From positions 2,666,001 through 2,730,000 of the forward strand of contig NZ_CP015080.1 in NCBI RefSeq assembly GCF_001611275.1: DNA of 64,000 nucleotides, given 5' to 3'. Every line of letters starts with the position of its first letter. Within the stretch, counting starts at the first letter, position 1. Under the pieces are notes generated by a model, which was not told where the DNA came from, did no database searches, and worked only from the letters and a program-made list of their open reading frames with translations. This DNA comes from Desulfuromonas sp. DDH964 (GTDB lineage: Bacteria > Desulfobacterota > Desulfuromonadia > Desulfuromonadales > DDH964). Positions 1 to 6,562 of this stretch are shown one piece after another. Position numbers and translations under genes: made by a program.

Positions 1-109
1 CACAACAATCGCAGCTTATACTGATCAAGAGCCCTGCAAGGTTCATGGATCCAGGAAAGGCAAAACGAAAACGACCAGCCTTTCCCCGATCACCGTAAAA
101 GGGCTGCAC

Positions 110-216
110 ACTTCAGCGACAACGGCAAACCCGGAGAAATCCGGCGACGCAAAGCCACGGGTCCTCGTCAACCTGAACATTGGTGCAGGTGGAACGGATA
201 GCCGGGTTACCGAAGG
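110..216 (+). promoter_or_regulatory. GEMM-I (cyclic di-GMP class I) riboswitch
   Basis: The conserved GEMM-I core is readable in order: GGCAAACC at 124-131, GACGCAAAGCC at 145-155 and AGCCGGGTTACCG near 200-212. A closing helix can form between CTTC (111-114) and GAAG (212-215). The 3' strand of that helix runs directly into the GGGAG Shine-Dalgarno of the gene at 228, so ligand binding probably controls translation start. The base just before CAAACC is G, as in c-di-GMP-type members, rather than the A of the cGAMP-selective subclass. Recognised by motif, not by a covariance search. Confidence 0.85.
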
Positions 217-227
217 GAGTGACAATC

Positions 228-674
228 ATGAAACTTCTCGTCACTGTAATTCTGGCACTTGCCATCCTCAGCCCCTGGGCCGCGACGGTACAGGCGTCCT
301 CCAGCAGCAGCGCCATCGTACAGGTCCAGGCCGTTATCCGCCCCTGGATCAAGTTCTCGGCCAATCAGCCTATGACCAGCTACGAAGTGACCAGTGAAGA
401 CATCCGTCGCGGCTACATTGATTTGCCCCAGGCCCTGACCTTCAGTGTTCAGACCAACATCCGCGATGCCATCCGCTTCGAAATCAGCAGCGGTGGTCCG
501 GAACAGATCCTGGTCAAAGATGGTCAATCCGCCCTGTCGGAGGCTGTCCATGTTGTCGGCACCCTGCCATCGGTTGCAGTGACACGTAACCTCGACATGC
601 GTGTCGTCCTTGCCGAAGGAACCCAGGAAGGGACCTACCCACTGATGATCGCCATGGCGCCGATCGCCTACTGA
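228..674 (+). CDS. Small secreted protein under riboswitch control, function unknown
   Basis: The product is 148 residues. It starts with a classical Sec signal (MKLLV, a hydrophobic run, then a cleavage-like VQA-SS at about residue 23) followed by a serine run. The mature part of about 125 residues looks beta-rich, with alternating hydrophobic residues, no cysteines and no heme motif. I do not recognise the family; its size and composition would suit a secreted, surface or fimbria-like protein. The ATG at 228 is preferred over upstream GTG/ATG codons because it follows GGGAG at correct spacing and lies immediately after the riboswitch. A c-di-GMP switch implies a role linked to surface attachment or extracellular structures, which is inference. 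A convergent terminator follows. Confidence 0.75.
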   Translation: MKLLVTVILALAILSPWAATVQASSSSSAIVQVQAVIRPWIKFSANQPMTSYEVTSEDIRRGYIDLPQALTFSVQTNIRDAIRFEISSGGPEQILVKDGQSALSEAVHVVGTLPSVAVTRNLDMRVVLAEGTQEGTYPLMIAMAPIAY

Positions 675-693
675 TCGACCACATCGCCCAGCC

Positions 694-741
694 GAAAGAA
701 AGAGAGCGCCATCCTGTGCGGGACGGCGCTCTCTTTCTTTC
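694..741. terminator. Bidirectional rho-independent terminator
   Basis: A 17-bp perfect inverted repeat (694-710 with 725-741) has a 14-nt loop. The stem has an A-rich left side and a T-rich right side, so it can serve both the rightward gene ending at 674 and the leftward peroxiredoxin ending at 767. Confidence 0.85.
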
Positions 742-766
742 GTTCTTTCGGCTGCAGAAATCTTTT

Positions 767-1369
767 TCAGAGACTCCCGGCCTTCTTGCTCAGATAGCTG
801 GCGACACCTTCGGCGTTCGGCTTCATCCCCTCATCCCCCTTGTTCCATCCCGCCGGGCAGACCTCCCCGTACTTCTCGGTGAACTGCAGGGCGTCGACCA
901 TGCGCAGCATCTCGTCAACGTTACGACCAAGGGGGAGATCGTTGACGACCTGGTGACGAACGATCCCCTTCTCATCGATGAGGAAGGAGCCGCGATAGGC
1001 AACCCCGGCATCACCGAACTCGACATCGTAAGCGCGGCAGATCTCGTGCTTGACGTCGGCGACCAGCGGGTACTTGACGGCGCCGATACCGCCATCCTCG
1101 ACCGGCGTATTGCGCCAGGCGACGTGGGTGAACTGGGAATCGATGGAGCAGCCGATAACCTGCACGCCACGTTCCTCGAATTCCTGGATCCGGCGGCTGA
1201 AAGCAATCAGCTCGGTGGGGCAGACAAAGGTGAAGTCAAGGGGATAGAAGAAGAGGACGATGTATTTGCCGTGGTAATCGGCGAGGGAGAAATCCCCCTT
1301 GATGGTACCATCGGGCAGGACCGCTGCAGCCGTGAACTCGGGGGCTTTCTTGCCAACCAGAACGCTCAT
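767..1369 (-). CDS. Typical 2-Cys peroxiredoxin (AhpC/Prx1 type)
   Basis: This 200-residue thiol peroxidase reduces H2O2 and organic hydroperoxides in the cytoplasm. The peroxidatic cysteine is Cys50 in FTFVCPTE and the resolving cysteine is Cys171 in VCPAGW, as expected for the Prx1/AhpC class. A GGIG segment near residue 93 matches the GGLG sensitivity motif, but the C-terminal YF motif is replaced by YL, so sensitivity to overoxidation is uncertain. The start follows AAAGGAG. The gene stands alone between two terminator or intergenic segments; no AhpF-like reductase is adjacent, so thioredoxin is the likely reductant. Confidence 0.95.
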   Translation of the reverse strand: MSVLVGKKAPEFTAAAVLPDGTIKGDFSLADYHGKYIVLFFYPLDFTFVCPTELIAFSRRIQEFEERGVQVIGCSIDSQFTHVAWRNTPVEDGGIGAVKYPLVADVKHEICRAYDVEFGDAGVAYRGSFLIDEKGIVRHQVVNDLPLGRNVDEMLRMVDALQFTEKYGEVCPAGWNKGDEGMKPNAEGVASYLSKKAGSL

Positions 1370-1454
1370 TGTACTACTCCTTTCAGGGGGTTGAATCGGT
1401 TGTCAGTGTTCAAATTGGCACCAGTTTACCGATTGCTCCGGAGGTGTCAAGGAA

Positions 1455-2372
1455 TTACTGACCGTTTTTGTCTTTTTTTATCCGGCTGCGCGGATGGGCG
1501 TCGTCGTAGACCCGGGCGAGGTGCTCGATGCTGACCTGAGTGTACTTCTGGGTGGTGGAAAGGGAGGCGTGGCCGAGCAGTTCCTGGATCGCGCGCAAGT
1601 CGGCGCCGCCCCCGAGCAGGTGGGTGGCAAAAGAGTGGCGCAGGGAATGGGGGGTCGCCTCCTTGAGGATGCCGGCCTGCAGCAGCCGGACCTTGAGATT
1701 GCGCTGGACGCTGCGGGGGGTGAGCCGGCCGCCGCGGTGGTTGATGAAGAGGGGCGCATCGAGGGGCGCCGGGCCGCGGGCATCGAGATAGTCACGCAGC
1801 GCCTCCCGCGCCTTGCGACCAACCGGGACGATCCGCTCCTTGCGCCCCTTGCCGACGACCCGGACCAGGCCGGCCGCAAGATCGAGCCCCTGGATGTCGA
1901 GCCCGGTCAGTTCGCTCACGCGCAGGCCGCAGGAATAGAGGGTCTCGACGATCGCGCGGTCGCGCAGACCGAGGAGGTGGTCACCGCCGTCCCGTTCCAT
2001 CAGGGCGAAGGCCTCGTCGACGGAGAGGGTTTTGGGCAGATACTTCTCCGCCCTCGGCGTCCCGACCAGTTCGCCGGGGTTGACCTCGAGGAGACCTTCG
2101 CGAACCAGGTAGCGGAAGAAGGTGCGCAGCGCCGCCAGTTTCCGGCCGATAGTCGAGCGCTTGCAACTGCGGTGCAGCAGGGCCAGGTAACGGCGCAGGA
2201 CGATCTGATCGACGCGCCGCAACAGCGCGGCGTCCACTTCTTCCCATTTCAGCTCGTGATGTAGAAAGGCATTGAACCCGAGCAGGTCGCGGCGATAGGC
2301 ATCGAGGGTATGGGGTGAGACGTTCCGTTCGACGCTCAGGTGCTGGGTAAAGCGTTCCAACAGGCGGTCCAC
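1455..2372 (-). CDS. xerC: Tyrosine recombinase XerC
   Basis: Site-specific recombinase of the XerC/D family, which resolves chromosome dimers at dif. With the GTG start at 2372 it is 305 residues, the normal family length. An N-terminal SAM-like core-binding domain is followed by the catalytic domain. The catalytic set is visible: Arg in CGLRVSEL, Lys in GKGRKERIVP, HxxR in HSLRHSFATHLL, and His and Tyr in LGHASLSTTQKYTQ. An open frame continues upstream to 2522, but that extension is arginine-rich, matches no family member and would overlap the divergent hydrolase, so I rejected it. XerC rather than XerD is the best guess from overall similarity only. Confidence 0.9.
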   Translation of the reverse strand: MDRLLERFTQHLSVERNVSPHTLDAYRRDLLGFNAFLHHELKWEEVDAALLRRVDQIVLRRYLALLHRSCKRSTIGRKLAALRTFFRYLVREGLLEVNPGELVGTPRAEKYLPKTLSVDEAFALMERDGGDHLLGLRDRAIVETLYSCGLRVSELTGLDIQGLDLAAGLVRVVGKGRKERIVPVGRKAREALRDYLDARGPAPLDAPLFINHRGGRLTPRSVQRNLKVRLLQAGILKEATPHSLRHSFATHLLGGGADLRAIQELLGHASLSTTQKYTQVSIEHLARVYDDAHPRSRIKKDKNGQ

Positions 2373-2502
2373 AGATAGCTCCCGGTTGAGGTTGGGCGGG
2401 TCTGCCGGAATTATGGCATTCTCGCGCCGGCGGCACAAGAGGCGGGGGGACGATTGACGACCCCGGCCTGGCATGCCATACTTGCCGCAGACAGGAGGGA
2501 AC

Positions 2503-3372
2503 ATGTTGATTATTTTCGTCATTTTGGGCGCCCTGGGCGGCGCGGCAGGACTGGTGGTTCTACTCTCTTACGCCATTGCCTGGTATGAGAGCGCCAGCGC
2601 CCAGCCGGAACTGGTCCCCGGCCGCTTCGCGCCGGAGCGGCTCTGGCTTGCCGTCCGCCTGCTGCTGCAGGAAGCCTTTTTTCTGATCGTCACCCTTCTG
2701 CTGCATCCCTTTGGCTGGGTGGCGCCCAGGCCGGCCCCCTTCGATCCCGGGGGCGGTCCCCCGGTCATCCTGTTGCATGGGCTGTTTCATAACCGGGCCT
2801 GCTGGCTGTGGGTCAAGTTCCGCCTGCGGCGCAAGGGCTTGCGCAACCTCTACACCATCAATCTCCCCCCCTGGAAGGATATCGAAAGCCTCACCGAACG
2901 CCTGACCCTGAAGATCGACGAACTGCGCCTGGCAGGGGCCGGCGACCGCGTCCACCTCGTCGGTCACTCCATGGGCGGCATCATCGCCCGCAACTATCTC
3001 CAGCTCCGGGGTGGCGGCGAACGCATCGACCGCTGCGTCCTCCTCGCCGCGCCCAACCACGGTTCCAAGCTCGCCCCCTTTGCCGTCTCCCGGCTCGGCG
3101 AGGCGCTGGTGCCAGGCTCCGCCTTCCTCAACCGCCTCAACGCGGCCCCCCTGCCGCGCCCCGAGCGGGTCACCGCCATCTGCAGCTGCCACGACAACAT
3201 CGTCCTCCCCTGGCAGAGTGCCCGTCTTGGCGGAGTACGCAACATCGAACTTTCCGGGATGGGACACGTCGGCATCCTTTACTGCCCCAGCGCCCTCGAC
3301 GCCCTCATTGAAGGGCTGTGTGCATCGCCTTCTGCCCCAGCGCCAACCGGAGCCGAGCATGCCCTCCCTTGA
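2503..3372 (+). CDS. Membrane-anchored alpha/beta hydrolase (lipase/esterase type)
   Basis: 289 residues. A hydrophobic N-terminal segment (about residues 1-25) and a second one near 45-65 suggest membrane attachment. The fold markers are the oxyanion-hole segment VILLHGLFHN and the nucleophile elbow VHLVGHSMGG with the catalytic Ser. A late GMGHVGIL supplies the probable catalytic His. This pattern fits triacylglycerol-lipase or PGAP1-like esterases; the substrate cannot be told from sequence. The ATG at 2503 is chosen because AGGAGGGA lies just upstream. The 3' end overlaps the next gene by 14 bp, and the following gene overlaps too, so 2503-4893 reads as one operon. Confidence 0.85.
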   Translation: MLIIFVILGALGGAAGLVVLLSYAIAWYESASAQPELVPGRFAPERLWLAVRLLLQEAFFLIVTLLLHPFGWVAPRPAPFDPGGGPPVILLHGLFHNRACWLWVKFRLRRKGLRNLYTINLPPWKDIESLTERLTLKIDELRLAGAGDRVHLVGHSMGGIIARNYLQLRGGGERIDRCVLLAAPNHGSKLAPFAVSRLGEALVPGSAFLNRLNAAPLPRPERVTAICSCHDNIVLPWQSARLGGVRNIELSGMGHVGILYCPSALDALIEGLCASPSAPAPTGAEHALP

Positions 3373-3754
3373 GATCGTCAGCCGCGCCCAGGTGGAGCTG
3401 ATCGACATCACTGCCGCCGTGCGAACCAGCGTCCGCGCCAGCGGGGTGCGCGACGGCCTCGTCTGCCTCTTCGTCCCCCACACCACCGCCGCGATCACCA
3501 TCAATGAAAATGCCGACCCGGACGTCGTCACCGACCTGGTGATGGAATTGAACAAGATCGTCCCCTTCGCCGACAACTACCGGCACGCCGAAGGGAATAG
3601 CGCCGCCCATCTCAAGGCGACTCTGGTCGGCGCCAGCGAGACGCTGATCCTCGCCGGCGGCGACCTCGTCCTTGGCACCTGGCAGGGCCTCTATTTCTGC
3701 GAGTTCGACGGCCCGCGCCGGCGCTCGCTGCAACTGAAGATTCTGCCCGGATGA
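3359..3754 (+). CDS. yjbQ: YjbQ/UPF0047 family protein
   Basis: 131 residues, the usual size for this single-domain family. The diagnostic segments are PHTTAAITINENADPDV, a central GNSAAHLKA, and the closing GLYFCEFDGPRRR. Family members have been linked to a weak thiamine-phosphate synthase activity, but the true role is not settled. The start lies inside the 3' end of the hydrolase gene (14-bp overlap), and the stop overlaps the next start as ATGA, so it is probably translationally coupled on both sides. Confidence 0.93.
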   Translation: MPSLEIVSRAQVELIDITAAVRTSVRASGVRDGLVCLFVPHTTAAITINENADPDVVTDLVMELNKIVPFADNYRHAEGNSAAHLKATLVGASETLILAGGDLVLGTWQGLYFCEFDGPRRRSLQLKILPG

Positions 3755-4893
3755 AACCAGCCGTCAGCCTCCAGGCACTGGCCGACTACCGCCCGCCCGC
3801 CGTTAGTGCCGCCCTCGCCCAACTCCTCGCCCCCCTCGGCGGCATCGCCACCTTTGTCCGCCCCGGCCAGAAGGTGCTGCTCAAACCGAACATGCTCGCC
3901 GGCAAGGCGCCGGAGAAGGCGGTCACCACCCACCCGGAAATCCTGCGCGCCGTGATTCGCGCGGTGCGCGCCGCCGGCGGCCTGGTCAGCGTCGGCGACT
4001 CCCCCGGCGTCGGTTCCCCCGAGCAGGTCGCACGGCGCTGCGGGCTGCTGCAGGTGATCGAGGAGGAGGGTGCACGTTTCGCCCCCTTCAGCGAGTCGGT
4101 GCGGGTCCGCGTCGGCCAGGGGACCTTTCATGAGCTGGAGCTCGCCCGCGACGTCCTCGACGCCGAGGTGATCATCAATCTGCCGAAGCTCAAGACCCAC
4201 CAGATGATGGGCTTGACCTGCGGCGTCAAGAACCTCTTCGGCGCGGTGGTCGGCATGCGCAAGGTGCGCCTCCACCTCCAGGCCGGCACCGACAAGGCCT
4301 TCTTTGCGCTGATGCTGCTGGAACTGGCCGAGCAGATCGCCCCGGCGCTGACCATCGTTGACGCGGTGGTCGCCATGGAGGGGGACGGCCCCGGCAGTGG
4401 CGACCCGGTCCTGGTCGGCGCCCTCCTCGCCGGCGCCAACCCGCTGGCCGTCGATACCGTCGCCGCCGCCCTGCTCGGTCTCGGACCAAAGGTCAACTGG
4501 ACGCAGAAGGTCGCCTCTCAATCCGGGCGGGAAGGGAGCGACCTGGCCGGAGTCGATATTTTCGGAGCCGTGCTGGAAGAGCTACAGGTCAGCCAGTTCC
4601 GACCCGCCAGGACCACCGACGTCAACTTCGGCCTGCCGGCCTTCATCAGGCGGCCGCTGAAAAACGCGCTCACCGCCCGGCCGTCACCCGACCATACCAA
4701 ATGCGTCCGTTGCGGACTCTGCGTGGAGCACTGCCCGCCGCAGGCGATGCAGATCACCGATGAGGCTTTGGAGATCGACTACGCCCGCTGCATCCGTTGC
4801 TTCTGCTGCCAGGAGCTCTGCCCGCATGGAGCGCTGCTGACCGAGCAGGGGCTGCTGCTGCGGCTGACCCGCTACCTTAACGGCAGGAATTGA
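3751..4893 (+). CDS. DUF362 domain protein with C-terminal 2[4Fe-4S] ferredoxin
   Basis: 380 residues. Residues 1 to about 300 form a DUF362 domain (VLLKPNMLAG, VSVGDSPGVGSPE, INLPKLKTHQMMGLTCGVKNLFG). The C-terminal 70 residues hold two ferredoxin motifs, CVRCGLCVEHCP and CIRCFCCQELCP. DUF362 proteins with this tail are common in strict anaerobes and are thought to be iron-sulfur redox proteins; no substrate is known. The start overlaps the yjbQ stop (ATGA). Confidence 0.9.
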   Translation: MKPAVSLQALADYRPPAVSAALAQLLAPLGGIATFVRPGQKVLLKPNMLAGKAPEKAVTTHPEILRAVIRAVRAAGGLVSVGDSPGVGSPEQVARRCGLLQVIEEEGARFAPFSESVRVRVGQGTFHELELARDVLDAEVIINLPKLKTHQMMGLTCGVKNLFGAVVGMRKVRLHLQAGTDKAFFALMLLELAEQIAPALTIVDAVVAMEGDGPGSGDPVLVGALLAGANPLAVDTVAAALLGLGPKVNWTQKVASQSGREGSDLAGVDIFGAVLEELQVSQFRPARTTDVNFGLPAFIRRPLKNALTARPSPDHTKCVRCGLCVEHCPPQAMQITDEALEIDYARCIRCFCCQELCPHGALLTEQGLLLRLTRYLNGRN

Positions 4894-5025
4894 TTATTGC
4901 GCTCGCCTGAACCGATAAGAAAATTGCCCCGGAAATCCCTCCCGGAGGTTCCCTTCCCTCCGGCGGACAATGGCTCGACGGATAACCTCCACGGAGCTGG
5001 ACAGGGCCGATTCGCAGCAGGAACC

Positions 5026-5054
5026 TTCAGACGGCCACCCTGTTATGCTATGCT
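5026..5054 (+). promoter_or_regulatory. Possible sigma-70 promoter for the selenoprotein gene
   Basis: TTCAGA (5026-5031), a 17-bp spacer, then TATGCT (5049-5054) lie 28 bp before the start codon at 5083. Correct spacing but a weak -35. The 130 bp between the DUF362 stop and this site shows no other feature I can support. Confidence 0.35.
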
Positions 5055-5082
5055 TGGTCAAACATTGATCTGGGAGGAAAGC

Positions 5083-5424
5083 ATGAAAATCGATTGGGCT
5101 TACCTGCGAAAAGGCTGAACGTCCTGCATTAATGCCCAGGAGTTTCTTGGGAACAGGCAGCTCGAGCCGAAAGAAGTCGTCGACGCCCGGTTGACGCGAT
5201 TTGATGCCGACCAGGCATGGGCCCTCTTGAAGTCCGCCCATTCCGTCACCGTCGCCAAGGGGAAAAAGTTCCAGTGCTTCGAAGAGGTCGCCAGGGAGAA
5301 AGAAGAAGTCCTGAAAGCGGCGATGGGACCGAGCGGCAACCTGCGTGCCCCGACCTACCGGGTTGGCAATGACTTTGTCATCGGCTTCAACCCGGAACTC
5401 TACGAGGAGTGGACCCGAGGATAG
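5083..5424 (+). CDS. ArsC/thioredoxin-fold selenoprotein with UxxC motif (TGA read as Sec)
   Basis: Two collinear open frames, MKIDWAYLRKG and the downstream part from 5119, are separated only by one in-frame TGA at 5116-5118. Read through, they give a 113-residue protein that starts MKIDWAYLRKG-U-TSC, that is Sec12-x-x-Cys15 at the N-terminal redox position of an ArsC/Spx-like thioredoxin fold. Homologues of this family carry Cys or Sec there. The C-terminal part contains RAPTYRVGNDFVIGFN, resembling the cis-Pro region. The ATG at 5083 has an excellent GGGAGGAAA ribosome site, which would make no sense for an 11-residue peptide. A SECIS-like hairpin follows the TGA and a terminator follows the stop. 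The likely role is a thiol/selenol oxidoreductase; the partner is unknown. Confidence 0.85.
5116..5160 (+). promoter_or_regulatory. Bacterial SECIS element following the UGA-Sec codon
   Basis: Starting 16 nt after the TGA (5116-5118), the segment 5135-5151 folds as a 6-bp stem (CCCAGG with CTTGGG, one G-T pair) closed by the 5-nt loop AGTTT. An outer helix CCTG/CAGG (5123-5126 with 5154-5157) supports it. The apical loop begins 22 nt after the UGA, inside the usual bacterial SECIS window, and contains the G-U expected for SelB recognition. Confidence 0.75.
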
Positions 5425-5437
5425 CCCGGGAGCAGGG

Positions 5438-5470
5438 GGCGGGGTGCCGGGAACGGTACCCCGCCTTTTT
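5438..5470 (+). terminator. Rho-independent terminator after the selenoprotein gene
   Basis: GGCGGGGT (5438-5445) pairs with ACCCCGCC (5458-5465), and inner CCG/CGG pairing is also possible. Five T residues follow. Confidence 0.85.
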
Positions 5471-5550
5471 CATCAGGAGCTTGCCGGTCCGGAATTTCCC
5501 TGCCACCGGAGCAAGGAAGCGGGAAAGATTCCTTGAGGATTTTCCGCGTC

Positions 5551-5579
5551 TTTCCATTCCGGCCCCCTTCGGTTATGAT
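5551..5579 (+). promoter_or_regulatory. Possible sigma-70 promoter for the methionine genes
   Basis: TTTCCA (5551-5556), a 17-bp spacer and TATGAT (5574-5579) lie about 60 bp before the start of the homocysteine methyltransferase gene. The -10 is good and the -35 poor. No SAM or cobalamin riboswitch is recognisable in the 168 bp before the gene. Confidence 0.35.
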
Positions 5580-5638
5580 TGCTCCTCACTCCGGGCGGAG
5601 CGCAGCCTCCCCCGCTACATTCAAGGAAAAATCCGAAG

Positions 5639-6562
5639 ATGACCTTTGCTGATCACCCGATTCTGATCTTTGACGGCGCCTGCGGCACCAACCTGCAGCA
5701 GATGGTGATCCCCGCCACCGCCTGGCAGGGGTGCGAAGGGTGCAACGAGATTCTCAATATCAACGCTCCCGAGGTCATCGTCCGCCTCCACAGCGAGATG
5801 CTCGATGCCGGTGCGATGGTCCTGGAGACCAACACCTTCGGCGCTTCGCGGGTGGTGCTCTCCGAGTACGGCCTGCAGCAGCGGGTGAAGGAGATCAATC
5901 GCCAGGCGGTCGCCAACGCCCGCGCCGCCAGCGCCGGCCGGCCGGAGCGCTATGTCGCCGGCTCCATCGGCCCGGGGACCAAGCTCCCCTCGCTGGGACA
6001 CATCGAGGTCGCCGAGCTCGCCGCGGCGACCCGCGAGCAGGTCGAAGCTCTGCTCGAAGCGGGCGTCGACTGCCTGATCGTCGAGACCTGCCAGGACCTG
6101 CTGCAGACCAAGACCGCGTTGGTCGCCGTCTTCGAGGTGCTGGCGTCAGCCCGCCTGGAGCTGCCGGTGCTGGTCTCGGTGACGATCGAACAGCAGGGGA
6201 CGATGCTCCTCGGCACCGACATCGCCGCGGTCGTCACCACCCTCGAACCCTTTCCGCTCTTCTCCCTCGGCCTCAACTGCGCCACCGGGCCCCGCGACAT
6301 GACCTCGCACATCAATTATCTCAGCCACCACTGGCCGGGGCGGATTTCCTGTATCCCCAACCAGGGGCTGCCGCAGGTGGTGGGCGGCGCGACGGTCTAC
6401 CCCTTGTCTCCGGACGATTTTGCCACGCAGATGCACGGCTTCGTCACCGAGCAGGGGGTGAGCGTGGTCGGCGGCTGCTGCGGCACCAGCCCCGCCCACA
6501 TCCGCGCCCTCGCTGAAATACTCGCCGGGGTGACACCGAAAATCCGGGAGGTGAGCGCATGA
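5639..6562 (+). CDS. Homocysteine S-methyltransferase domain protein (MetH N-terminal module as a separate subunit)
   Basis: 307 residues forming the zinc-dependent homocysteine-binding barrel. The three zinc-ligand cysteines are visible in GLNCATGP and in GGCCGTSPAHI near the C terminus; the N terminus has the usual DGACGTNLQ. In E. coli MetH this module is residues 1 to about 350 of one 1,227-residue chain. Here it is a separate gene whose stop overlaps the next start (ATGA) encoding the remaining modules, so the two probably act as one enzyme that methylates homocysteine to methionine. The ATG at 5639 is chosen because the upstream 20 codons match no family member; an AAGGA site is a little distant. 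Confidence 0.9.
   Translation: MTFADHPILIFDGACGTNLQQMVIPATAWQGCEGCNEILNINAPEVIVRLHSEMLDAGAMVLETNTFGASRVVLSEYGLQQRVKEINRQAVANARAASAGRPERYVAGSIGPGTKLPSLGHIEVAELAAATREQVEALLEAGVDCLIVETCQDLLQTKTALVAVFEVLASARLELPVLVSVTIEQQGTMLLGTDIAAVVTTLEPFPLFSLGLNCATGPRDMTSHINYLSHHWPGRISCIPNQGLPQVVGGATVYPLSPDDFATQMHGFVTEQGVSVVGGCCGTSPAHIRALAEILAGVTPKIREVSA

Noticed and set aside
110..216. cGAMP-selective (GEMM-Ib) assignment of the riboswitch
   Set aside because: The discriminating position before CAAACC is G, which favours c-di-GMP; binding data would be needed to overturn this.
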